A DNA stretch of 64,000 nucleotides. Origin: Nectonema munidae. Taxonomy: Eukaryota > Nematomorpha > Nectonematoida > Nectonematidae. The stretch is taken from NCBI GenBank assembly GCA_030549495.1, contig JAUIRK010000008.1:248001-312000 (forward strand), read 5' to 3'. Positions 50,401 to 62,400 of the stretch are shown here, piece after piece. The translations under genes and the position numbers were made by a program. How positions within the stretch are numbered: the first letter of the stretch is position 1; every line of letters begins with the position of its first letter. Under the pieces are notes generated by a model. The model searched no databases. It had not been told where the DNA came from and saw nothing but the letters and a program-made list of their open reading frames with translations.

Positions 50401-53400
50401 GGTTTTCTGCATTTTTTACAACTTTCTTTCTATACTTACTTATATCATCTATAAGAAATTTTTATAGTATTTATCTTAATCAATTCAAAATTTGATGACC
50501 ATGCAACGCATAATTTTTTTGTAAACCAAAAAAATCTCACTTTTTTGCATGACTTTCATTTTGCAACCTATAATCTTATATAAATCTCATGAATTAAAAA
50601 GTTTTTGTTTACCAAATCTTGTTACAAAACTTTAAAAAAATATAGAGATATGTTGAGAAAATGTTTGCAAAAAATGTTTTTTTTATCTTTTGTAATAAAA
50701 TTTTAAATTATCCTTAATTGAAGAAATCTTTTGCCATGCTCAAAAATGCAAATTTCTTCTTGCTCAAATTTTTGAAGTAAGATTAATTAAGTAAATAGTC
50801 GGGAAATCTTGGAAAGCTAAAAATTCAGGAACTTTTTAAAGTATATAAAGGTGGGGAGTTGAATTCGTTGATGTTTTAATCTTGCGACTCTGCAACAGTT
50901 ATTCAGAAGTCAGAGATCCAGATGTCCTTACACACACGATACACTTTGAATTTCTTTACTCTACTCGAGTGCAATTCTTTTCCACGCATTGTATATCACC
51001 TACACTTTAGTAAAGAGATCTTTGTCTTTGTTGGAGGCATGTCTAGGACAGAGCATGATGACAAATACACCTTCTCCATCGTTCAAAATGATCAAAAGCA
51101 TGTATGCTATGATGTAACATCGGCCATCATTTCGATCCTCTTTCTGCCAGGTACTTCTTTTGCATTCTCTCGATGTCCTTTTCCCATGCCATCCGTGATT
51201 TAGATGCCTCCAATAACCTGAGATATCTCTGCGCTGTGCTCGAGGAAGAGTTCATCATTCTGGATTTGATTGAGCCTGATTGGCCTGTTCTTCCAATTCC
51301 CTACTTATTTTCCATTCATGCGTCACCGGTCCTAACCTTCCTCCTTGTTGAGGATGTTGACAAATCTCTGATGGACTCTCTACACGAAATAACTCATAAA
51401 AACAGTCTCCACCAAGAACCCGATTTCAGTGCTTGGCCTATAAATGGTGGACAAGTTGAGCTTTCAATTTCAAATAAAACTGATCTTTTTATCACCGGGT
51501 AAATTATTTTTTCATTTCAACTTATTCTCGCCTATGCGTGGGAATTTATAAGAAAGATTAATAAATTGGGGATAATGTTTAGCATTCAACTTTAGTATTT
51601 TTAGTAGAACATCAAATATCCTTATAAAGAATAGTGTTTCATAGGAGAATATTAAAGTTTTTTTTGAACATTTTAACTCTATGAATGCTCTATCTTTTTT
51701 AAAAAATATTTTTGAGTATTTAAGTTAAATATAAAAGATTTTGTCATTTCAACTTTTTAATTTACTGACTCGCAACGGTTTTATATAACTCCTGAGATAA
51801 AAATTCTAAAAAAGAAACTGCCTCATTTGTAATAGATAAAAATTTTAATCTTAGCGAAAACTAATATTTTTACTTCTATTTTAACACAAGTTTTCAAACT
51901 TAGTTTATTTTTTTTGTTAGTGTATGAATCTAGGGTTTTGCCATATTTAAATGTGCAAATGGATATTCGCTTGTAAAATCTATCTTATCTGTCAGATGAG
52001 GCGAATGTCTTCTTTTATAAAGCTGATAGATGCTCACTATCTAAAACGGATTCTTTATGTGATTAAGCCATATGTTGCTTGTGTGTAAATAATTTCATGT
52101 ATATCTCATGCTGCTAATACTCCTATCAATAACATTATTTATACATCTACATGCGCACCTGATGGAACAATCATAGCGATACTCTAGATATGTCCCTTTG
52201 AAAACTGAGTGTACACTTTTTTACCACCAAGGTAAATAAAGACGGCCCTTATTAATTGGTTTCTTTTTTATTATATTTCCTTCAATAAAATGGATTGCAT
52301 TTTTTCAAAACGCTATGCTAGTGCGAGTATTTTGTGTTTCGACATTTTTAATAATTATTTGTAGGCATGAAAATGGAAATGTTAAGTTTTGGTGCATATC
52401 CAATGGCGTACTTTTTAAACCTATTGGTAGTGTAGAAACAATGAAATTGTTCTCAGAATTTTCTTATCTACACAAAAATTCGCAATCTGATGATGAAGAT
52501 CAAGAAAGAAAGGATCACAGTAATGCGAATGATATCTCTTCACAAGAAGGCGCTAGAGATGTGGAGGATGAGGTGCCCTTTAAAAAAGTTGGGGACTTTG
52601 ATCCCTTTTCAGAAGATCCTCGCTTGGGCATCATTAAACTCTTTTATGCCAAAGATTCCTCTACTCTGTATTGTGGAGGAATAGCTGGTCATGTTATACA
52701 GATCACGCTCAGGCAAAAGAATGACGATTCATCATCACCATCTTTTCATTCTCCAATATACGATGCCAAGATATTCACAGAAAAGTTATTTTATTTTCGT
52801 TTATACTCATAAAATGGACCATGATAGAATTTTCAATTCTTTACTTCATTTTTAAATAGAAGGAAAGATTGTGTAGAGAATCTGAAAAGAAAATCGAAAA
52901 TACAAAATAATAACGTATGTCCTGGTTGTCATGCATGATCAGAAATGATAGGAGATTCTTTAGACTTAGATTTTGATAGGAAGTAAAGAAGGCGTAATTT
53001 AACTTGGTTAGAAGGTGCGAAAGGAGACATGAAAAAGCAGTTTTAAACAAAGTTGATGTACTTAACATTGAGAGTTTTCGAGTTGCAAAAATTAGGAAAT
53101 CATTTTCTTTAGTGAAGCGTGCTGAGGATTAATAGAAGCAGCAACTAACCCACTAACTTGAGAATTAAACAAATGATCTATTTATCTTAATAGCTAATTA
53201 ACGAAATATGAATCTAACTAAAAATTAGAATATTAATCAATTTAAATATCATACAAATAAGTATTTTTTCTAAAATCAATAAAAACTTTGAATAAACGAT
53301 CATGCTTCACCTCCTAGTCCACAACCATTTGTTCTAACGCTTTGCGGATTTGTATTCATTGGAATGTTAGAAGCGTAATACTATCTTTTAATCTTGAAAT

Positions 53401-56400
53401 TCTTTATGAAGTTGTTAGTATAAAGAGTGTTACCAGCATAATCTGATTATGGTTGTATCATTTTTGAAAGGGAAGAGGCGATTCTTTTTTGCTCCTTTGA
53501 CCCGTTAACGACTAGAATAATCAGACGATATCTAGTATAAAGCAGAAGATTCGTATTAAAAGCATTAATAAACGCAGACGATTTGACTGTGGTCGATAAC
53601 CGCTTAAAAATATCCTTACAAACACAAATTAATTAATTAATTATTTTCACAAAAGGCAATTTTTTCCTATCTTAATATTTAAGAGATAAATTTGTTTGGC
53701 AAGGTCACTCAAGCTTAACTCCTGTATCCTACGAAGATCTTGAAAACAAGGCCATCGTCCACGTCCTTGCTCAACTAAGCCCGCCAGTTCCGCCATCTTT
53801 GATCAACGTTACAAAAAACGCTATTATGATGATTGGCTGTACATACGGATTTATTTTGATCGATTTGAATCACCCTGGTATTTCATTCTCTGCTCCAACA
53901 ATTCCTGCAATTGGTATTTTTCAATATTTACTCTTTTCCATAGTCTAACATTTGCGTAAATATATCTTACTTCTTTTTTGCAAAAAAGAATCTCGCAAGA
54001 TACATATGATATATCATAAATTATGTTTTAGAATACAAGATACATGCGTATTATAAATATATATATATATCGTGCAATCATTTTTTAAACAATAGAATTT
54101 TGATTAGATTAAATCAAGAAGCAAAAATTTAGTATAGATTTTTTTTGAAAAATTTTAAGGTATATAGTTTTTTTGTATTTATTTCACCTTGATCCAATTT
54201 TCATAGATTAATTGAGTTATGTATATAAACCTTTTTAGTTAAATCACCTTTTTAAATTAAATTGCCTATATTTTCTCTATTTAATTGATATTAGTGCGTA
54301 TTTTACTGACTTAAATCGTAAATTAACATATGTAAAATATTGAGGAAGAAGGAATCTACTTTTTAGACATTTCGTATATAGAGCGTATATATGATAACAT
54401 TTTGGCCAAACATTTTTTTTAGGTAAATATGCATTTAAAAAGATATCATTTCTATCAGAGCAAACTATTTTTCACTTAAAAATCCAATTTTTGACTTATT
54501 GGAAGAAATTTATGACATAATATAAATTAAAAAAATTCCTTTAGTTAAAAAAGATTAATTAAGGAAATGCACTAGTTTAAAAATCATAAAAATCATAAAA
54601 CATCAAACAGTCACTCTATAATAACTTATTATATATGTATTTAATAATATTTGCTTAGAACAGACCTTCCTGAAGTGTGTTCTACGATTGAACACAAGGG
54701 TTTCACAAAAAATTTTTTCACGGTATCCAATCAATTGTTAAAGTCACATTCTAAAAGTTAGTAAAAAATATTAAAAAAAAATTTTTCAGCTAATTTAGTT
54801 TGCTATATTATATGTTATATGTTTATCCCCTGTGATTCACACTTGGAGCTCCATAAACGTATTAGAACGCATGATTCTCCAAAATATTTCTGAAATAAAA
54901 AGTGTCTATACTAATTGGGGAAATCATGACATCGAAGTTTTCCAGCATTGAAAATTTTCTTTCAACTGTACTAGTTAGTTTTGTATCCGACAAATATTAT
55001 GTGGGTGATTTATTGATAATTTCTCCTTTAAAAATGTTAGTTGAAGTAGAATGTACTGTGAGAGGAATGTTTTTTGTTTGTGTCTGCGTACCAATTGCTC
55101 AGAAACATATTAATATATAAATTCCTTATATATGAGAAAAAGCTATATGATTGATTGATAAGTGTCACTATTCAGCATTTGCTATCTATTCGTTTACGAA
55201 CTAAAAGTTTAACTAAATCATTACTCCCACAGAGTAATTAATGGACATGCCTTTTTTACTTTGTTTTATTGTCCTCTTTAGAGCGTCTTATTGTGTATAT
55301 AACATAAAATTCACGTTTAATTGAAGAACTATATCGCAATTTAGAAGTTTGTCTACTTCTTACCATTTTTATGATTAACTATTTTTCTAAAGAACCATCA
55401 ATTTCTTCATCTATTCAATTAGAATCTATTGGCGCAACTGAAACTCCACTTTCCATGCGAAAGTCACTAAGAAAGTCTTTGCGCCAATCATTTCGAAGGA
55501 TTCGCAAGAAAAAAACAAACATTGGTGAAGAAGATGTCAATCATAATTCTAAAAAGGAACACGATAGGTTCATCATTTGATATTTCTCTGTTCACAACAC
55601 TTTCAATAATTGAACTTTGATTTTAGAAAAGTTGTGAAGCCTTCAGAACGTAAGATAGAGCCTAGGCAGCCAGCAAACATTGACAAATCTGAGAATGGCA
55701 GTGGAAACAACGCTGGAATAGTGCGATGTATGCTCATTGCACAAACATACATTCTCAATTCGTTCAAAGCTTGTATGGCGCTTTTCATTGGTCTGCAGTG
55801 TGGCAAAGTTTTAATTTATTACTTAGCAGAACGACAGGATGTAAGAAATTTTTGCGGTATTAATTTCACTTGAGATCTTGTCTCTCTTTTAAATATTTCG
55901 TGTAAAACTTTTCCTCCTATGCATAGCTCTAATAATGGTCAGTACAGAACTTAGACTATTCGTATTATGGTGTTTTTGGCAACCAAACGTCTATGAAAAT
56001 TGTTCGAAGAATAATGTTTAAAAAATTTACCCACGGGCTTCCTCTTGGGGTGACAAACAGGTTATTTGACACCCTCCCTTAAATTATCAATATTTGTATT
56101 TTTTGGAAACCGTAGATAGTTAGGTAACTTTATATACGTGTAGATGACTTTTTAAATTATTTTAAGCGTACTATTGGTCATCTATTTTTTGTTTCATTAA
56201 GACTGGCTACTGAAAAAGTTGTAGTGAAGGGAGTAGAACTGAAAGAAGTTAATCACTTTTGTTATTTAGGAGAGATTTTTGATGGGGTAGGTAGTGTAGG
56301 TAGGGAATTCAGTAGAGCATAGAATAAGACTAGCTTGGAAAAAATGAAATCTTTAAACAGTATTTTGTGTAGTACTTCTTCCTCTCTAAATTTTAGAGGT

Positions 56401-59400
56401 TGTTTCTATATAAAAGTTGTATTAGATCATGTTTGGTACATAGCAGTCAATGTTGGGCATTGAAAGAAGCCGAGAAAAGTAGATTAACTTTAACAGAGAT
56501 GAGAATGTCCAGAATTATGTGTGATTTCAGTTTAAAATCTGGAATAAGTGAGGGTGAAGTGAATAAAATATTTAATATCTTAGAAAAAAGCAAAGGCTAA
56601 GATGGCTTGAACATATAAATAGGAGATCAAAAGGAGAGTTTATCACAAAGGCTTACAAAAGTGGGCTAAGTGTAAAGGCAGACTAAAAATAACCTGGAAA
56701 GAAGTAGTTAGAATATTTCGAATTAGCGACGAACAAAATAGGGAAAATTGGAAACGTTAAAGTGAACGCATATTTATTCATAGTTGTAAGACCGGCTAGA
56801 TACTAGCTGCTTGCTGAGAAAGTAGCCGTAAAACCTATTATTGTTCAAATCGTTTTTATAATTTTTGCAATAATCTCAAATTTCCTTTTTTTTTCCTTTT
56901 TGTCTTTCTATAAAACGTTTCCTTTAATAAAATGTTCTAATTTTTATTGCTTGCCCGACCCCTGTAAAGTAATGTTAAAGTAATGCCATAATAAACGTGA
57001 CTACTTTAGCATAACCTAACCTGTCACCTGGCAAAAGAAATTCACTTAAAGCATTCAGCGCCAGTTGTTTTTGTCGCAGTCATCGATTCCAACTGCAACG
57101 ATGTGTGCAAGCCCCTGCTGCACTCATCTCCTTCTTCGCAAAGTGCGAATCCAAACCCATCTCTTCCACACAAACTTATCATTGCTTCTGAAGAACAGAT
57201 TAAAGTAAGGCCACTTTTTCCCATTTTTCCTAGGCCAATTGAGGCCACGGTATCTTCTTATGATTGTATTGATTTATTTGAGCCCCACAAAGGTTTTGTT
57301 TTAAGCGCGTTAAGGGCCATAATAAGTAGACGATATTTAATGTAAGCAGAAGATCTGTATTAAAAAGGCAGGAACGGAATGATACTTGTTTACTTATAAT
57401 TTGCATCTGTTTCCAAATTTTAAATTAAATATTTATATTTTCTAATTCAACTTTCTCGTTAAATACTACAACCTCATTATTTCATATTGTCTTTATTTGG
57501 GTTGTAGGAGCGGAAAACTTTTTTTACTAGTAGCGTCACATATTCAAATTGCGTTGTTGTTGTTTTGCCTGCATACAAACTGTTCTCTTGGTTTCGACTG
57601 TTTGTTGGTGGCTGCGCTATTTCCCTTGAAGGCCCAACGCTCTCTCCAACTTGCTAGCAGACTACTAACTGCAACACGGTTTGACCATAGTTCGATGGGT
57701 GTGTGGGCACGGATATTCTAAGTTGGGCGAAGAATCGACGTGTTTGAATATCTAGTTGAGCTTTGTGTGTACTAATCGGTGGAGGGTGTTTGTTGATGAT
57801 CTTGTTTGATTCTAAAGTTTTTATGTAATTGGTGGCAGTTTCTGTTCGTATGGCTTTGTTTATATGATTAGTAACACAGAATTGAAGCTTGATTAGTAAG
57901 ACAGAAAAACAAAGAATCATCTTATATAATCTTCATATTCTACCTACACATATATTCAGTCAGTAATTGTTTGAAAATTAATTAACTTCTTAAAAAAGCC
58001 GATACAAAAAGAATGATGAGTACTGAGATGAAAATGATACGGATGATGAATGGAAAAACTCTAAAAGACAGGCTTACCAATGATTACCTAAGGCGAAAGA
58101 TGGGAATGATTTGCATAGAAGAGTACATGGAAGAAAACAGACTGAGATGGTTCGGGCATTTGGAAAGAATGGACGATGTCAGATTGACTAAAAGTATCAA
58201 AAATGAAGTGTTTGAAGGAAAGGCAAAGAGGGGACGGCCCAAGAAGACTTGGATGAAAGCAGTAGTAGAAAACATGGCCAAAAGAAAAGTAAAAGCGGAA
58301 GATGCTCAATGTAGAAAAACATGGAAAAGAAGCTGCAAACAAATGGCCAACCCTGGTTAGCTGGGAAAACGGCCATGCCCGGAAGGGCGAATGGATGATG
58401 ATGATGAATTGTTTGAAAATTTATTTCACTAGAATGGCCGATTTTTTTACTATGGTTGGCCATAGTGTCGAAATCGACACTATTAGTTTTTTCTACTCTA
58501 AATCATAAAATGTTTACAAAGGTATTTAAATTATTTTAAGTTTTATTTATTACACATCTTACAAAGAGCATATACAACTCTGGAATTGCTTACTGAACAA
58601 CTACCACAAACTGTGTGAAGACAATCTTTACAAATGGTAACGCGTGTGTTATTGCATTCTTTATTTGAGCATTTTCTTCTTTTCCTCTTCTCAGAAACAG
58701 GCAAATTTGCATTAGAATTTTTCTTTGCTGCATTTTCTCGAAGATTTTCGATCAATTGAATCAAAAATTGCTTCCGAGCGACCTTGACACTACTTGCTTT
58801 TTTATATACAACCCATGCATTCGACAAAGTAATGTCAAGCATATTGTACCATACTGGGAATGGCGATCTTCTTGATGCAGACAGAGTGGTGTATTTTCTT
58901 AACATCAAATCCACAATATCAACGCCAATTTTATTATGATTATAGAAGTCGATTACAGTTGGTTTTTTTCTGATCGCTTGAAACTGTTGGAGAGTCATGC
59001 ATTGAAGATAAAAGGCAGACAGATCTTTTTTTCTCTGCATTGGTAATTCACAAACATGCATCCAACCTTATCGTTGTAATAAAACTTACTTTCAAATTTT
59101 TTACTATTTGCTCTCAATGTTCCAACAAAATAGATTTTATGGGTACTGAGTTTTTGAACTAACGCGACGCTTGAAAAAAAGTTATCTGCCGTTATGTTGT
59201 AACCTTTGTTTTTTATTTCAGAAGTCAACCTCATAACAACATCTTCAGCAAGAGGCTTACCAAAACGAGAAGCTTTCTCCTGATTAATCGATTTTGTAAA
59301 CATATTTGCTTTCTACTTCCACGAGAAGCCAGAACTTGATGCAAAACTTATCGCGTTTAAGGGGCAACGATTTTTAAATGGAAGTAGTTGCTCGTCGATT

Positions 59401-62400
59401 GTCAAGCTGAAATTGGGGATAAAGGAATTCATACAATTTCGATCAAAAATATGGAAAATTTCTCTAACATGCGTGAATTTATCTGTACTTACTCTCTCAT
59501 TTCTTGAAGACTTTTCGTCAAATTGGAGTGACTGAAGAATAAATTTAAAATCATTTCTTGACATAGTTGATCTGAATAAATTAGGCCCATATTTTTCATT
59601 CCAAAGAAAGTCAATGCTATGACGCTTGCCATAAAGACCTCGTGCATATTGTAAAGCAATAAATACTTGAAGCTTTTCAAAGCTTAGTGACCAAATAGTA
59701 TTGGTTTTTTTAGCATACAACTCTGTATTTCTTTTTATTATACGAAGCATTGGTTCACTTATAAAAAGCTTCCATGCCATTTAAGGTGATATCGAAGCTT
59801 GTTTTTTGACTAGAGGAGGTAAACCTGGTTTAGCAGAAAACACATTATGCTTTCTAACACGTCCTCACTGAGAAAAAAAACAACTCTCTCCAAACAAAGC
59901 CATCTTTTGTGACTACAGTGCAGCCTTGATCATCAAAATCTTCACTTTCAAGACTAGATAATGATTCTTCTGATTTTACGAATGAATAAGAACTTTGACT
60001 CTCCAAAGAGCAATCTTTGCTGGTTGATGCATCTTGAAAAGTTATATTCTCGGACATTTTTTGTAATCGCAATGTAAAACAACGAAATAAAAGCAAAGAT
60101 ATGAAGCAAAAAAAAAGTATGAAGAAATGTGACGTATTGTTACTTCAACATAAGATAAGCAAGAAGTATGCGTATCTGTAAAAAATATTAGATAATTCAT
60201 CATGTGAAAGTGCATTGCAAGAATACACATGTGTTCATAGGAATAAAAGAACTTCCGCCATTCTATGTTCCTAGTCATTTGCTCCCTATTTTTCGCATAT
60301 ACATATATAGTACATGGTAATGGGATAATATATGTTTATAAATAAAGATATATTATCTATAAATAATGTAAAAGTATTTAATTTAACTTAATAAAAGATG
60401 ATGTCGCAAACGACACTTTGTCCAAGAGAGGTAAATTTGACGAAAAATTTTCTCTTTCAAATTTTTTAAAAATTTTATGATAATTACTTCTAAAAAACAA
60501 AGAAAAAAAATTCTAAAGTTCAAAGTAAACTGATTTGATTAATCGGGATTGAGTTATTTAATTTTTTGTAAAGTGAAATGTCGAAATCGACATCATGGCT
60601 ATTCTAGTGTTAAGACATGGGTCTATGAATTGACAGGTATGTAGTCGTGGATTTAAATTTGGCCATTTTAAATAGAAATTGAAGGTTTAAAATTTTTGAA
60701 AGAAATATTCTACTAACTTTAAATTTATATAAATTAGCTATTCCAATCCCTAAGTTATACTCTAAAAAGTACATGAAAATGAAATTATTTGTACTAAGTT
60801 TTATTAACAAAAATTTTAAGCAAAGTGTAAAAACTTTGCAACTATTCTAAGAAATCTTGATAAAAAAACTAAAACATTAAATAAAACGAATATCTAAGGA
60901 TAAAGATGCTATATATTTGATTTCTAGAATAAAATACTTTATTGTTTAAGTTTGTCTCATCGCCCACTTCAAGTACGTGGTAGGGGGGGGGGGGGCAAAA
61001 CTGATTTTAATGCGTCTGGGAATATAAGAAAGTGTATACATTTATATATTTCAAAGGAGTTTCTGATGGGCAAATTAAACCCAAGGGTCATAGCTCCCTT
61101 GCCTCCCCTTATCGACGGGCTTGGTTACAGTACAGTGCGTTAATTTACATAAAACACCAGCAGCATCAGATAAAAAATTAAATGTTTTCTTTCTTCTGAA
61201 TCTGTACCCTATGGGCCAGTCATTAACCGACTTATTTGATCGTTCTGCTAAATAAAATATTTTCACTAGATCTTTTATCTTCCGTCTCTGAAGTCGTATT
61301 GCAAGTACAAGATAACAGCTACTGAAGGCTGCTTACTCCGCAAACTCGCTCTCGTGTCCCTATCGCACTGCAACTACCCGAGAACACGTGAAGCGGATGC
61401 TGGGTTCTCTCAAAACAACAAATCCAAATCCACGACTAAAAATGAGTCGCGCTCCAATGCTTCCAAGAAAAAAAATGGCGGCGCTTTCAACATTATCGAA
61501 AAACGACACGCCCTTAACTTTCTCGCCTGCCTCACAAACTTTGGTGAAGTCTGTGTCTACACCCTACCCCAATTGAAGCGCCTTTCCTGCTACAAGTGTT
61601 TGAAGAAAGAAGATCTGAAGTAGCCCCTTTTTTCATCCTTCTTTTTTGCACACATTTTTCTGCTGAATCTTATTTGATGCAGTGCTTATACGGCCCTATT
61701 CGCTTTGTTCCATTACGTTTCCTCTCTTTTTACATTGGCGCCTCCCCTTACACACTAAGCCGTGAAGGGGACACCCCTATCGTATGGATTTAGTGATGCA
61801 ATAACCGCTTATTTTTAAGAAACGCCATAGTAAAAATTTCCTCATTTTCGAATTTTCTTTATTTTTTAAAGTTTAAGTGAGGCACTTAAATTGCGTGTTT
61901 TTTAACTATCATAAAGTGAATATATATCATTATCTGTTTATCAGAATCCAATTCGGCATTGTCAAGTAAAAGCTAAAAAATATGCATCCGCAAAAATTTT
62001 AGAGTCGCTACATCTGTGAAATAAACTAACTACACCCTGACTATCACTAAACCGGAATTATTGAGGGGAAGAGGGTGCCGGTTTTTACACCAAATTAGCT
62101 AATCATTCATATCTTGAAGTTAACTTATAAACTGTTATTTGTATACAATTTATTATATAAAATTTTTAGATTAAACTTTTCCCTTATACTTTTTATAAAT
62201 TTTTCCCTTAAAAATAAACTCTCAACTTTTCAAGTTCTTGATTGATTATACTGGATCATTGATATAGTCAACGTGTGCTTACCTTTTAAACGAACTATCT
62301 TAACTTTCCTACTTTATGACCTTAAATCAAATAAGGTAGTTAATAGTGGTTTAGTTAGTTTTACTCAACCTAACTCTATTATTTATGCATCTTGTGTGGT

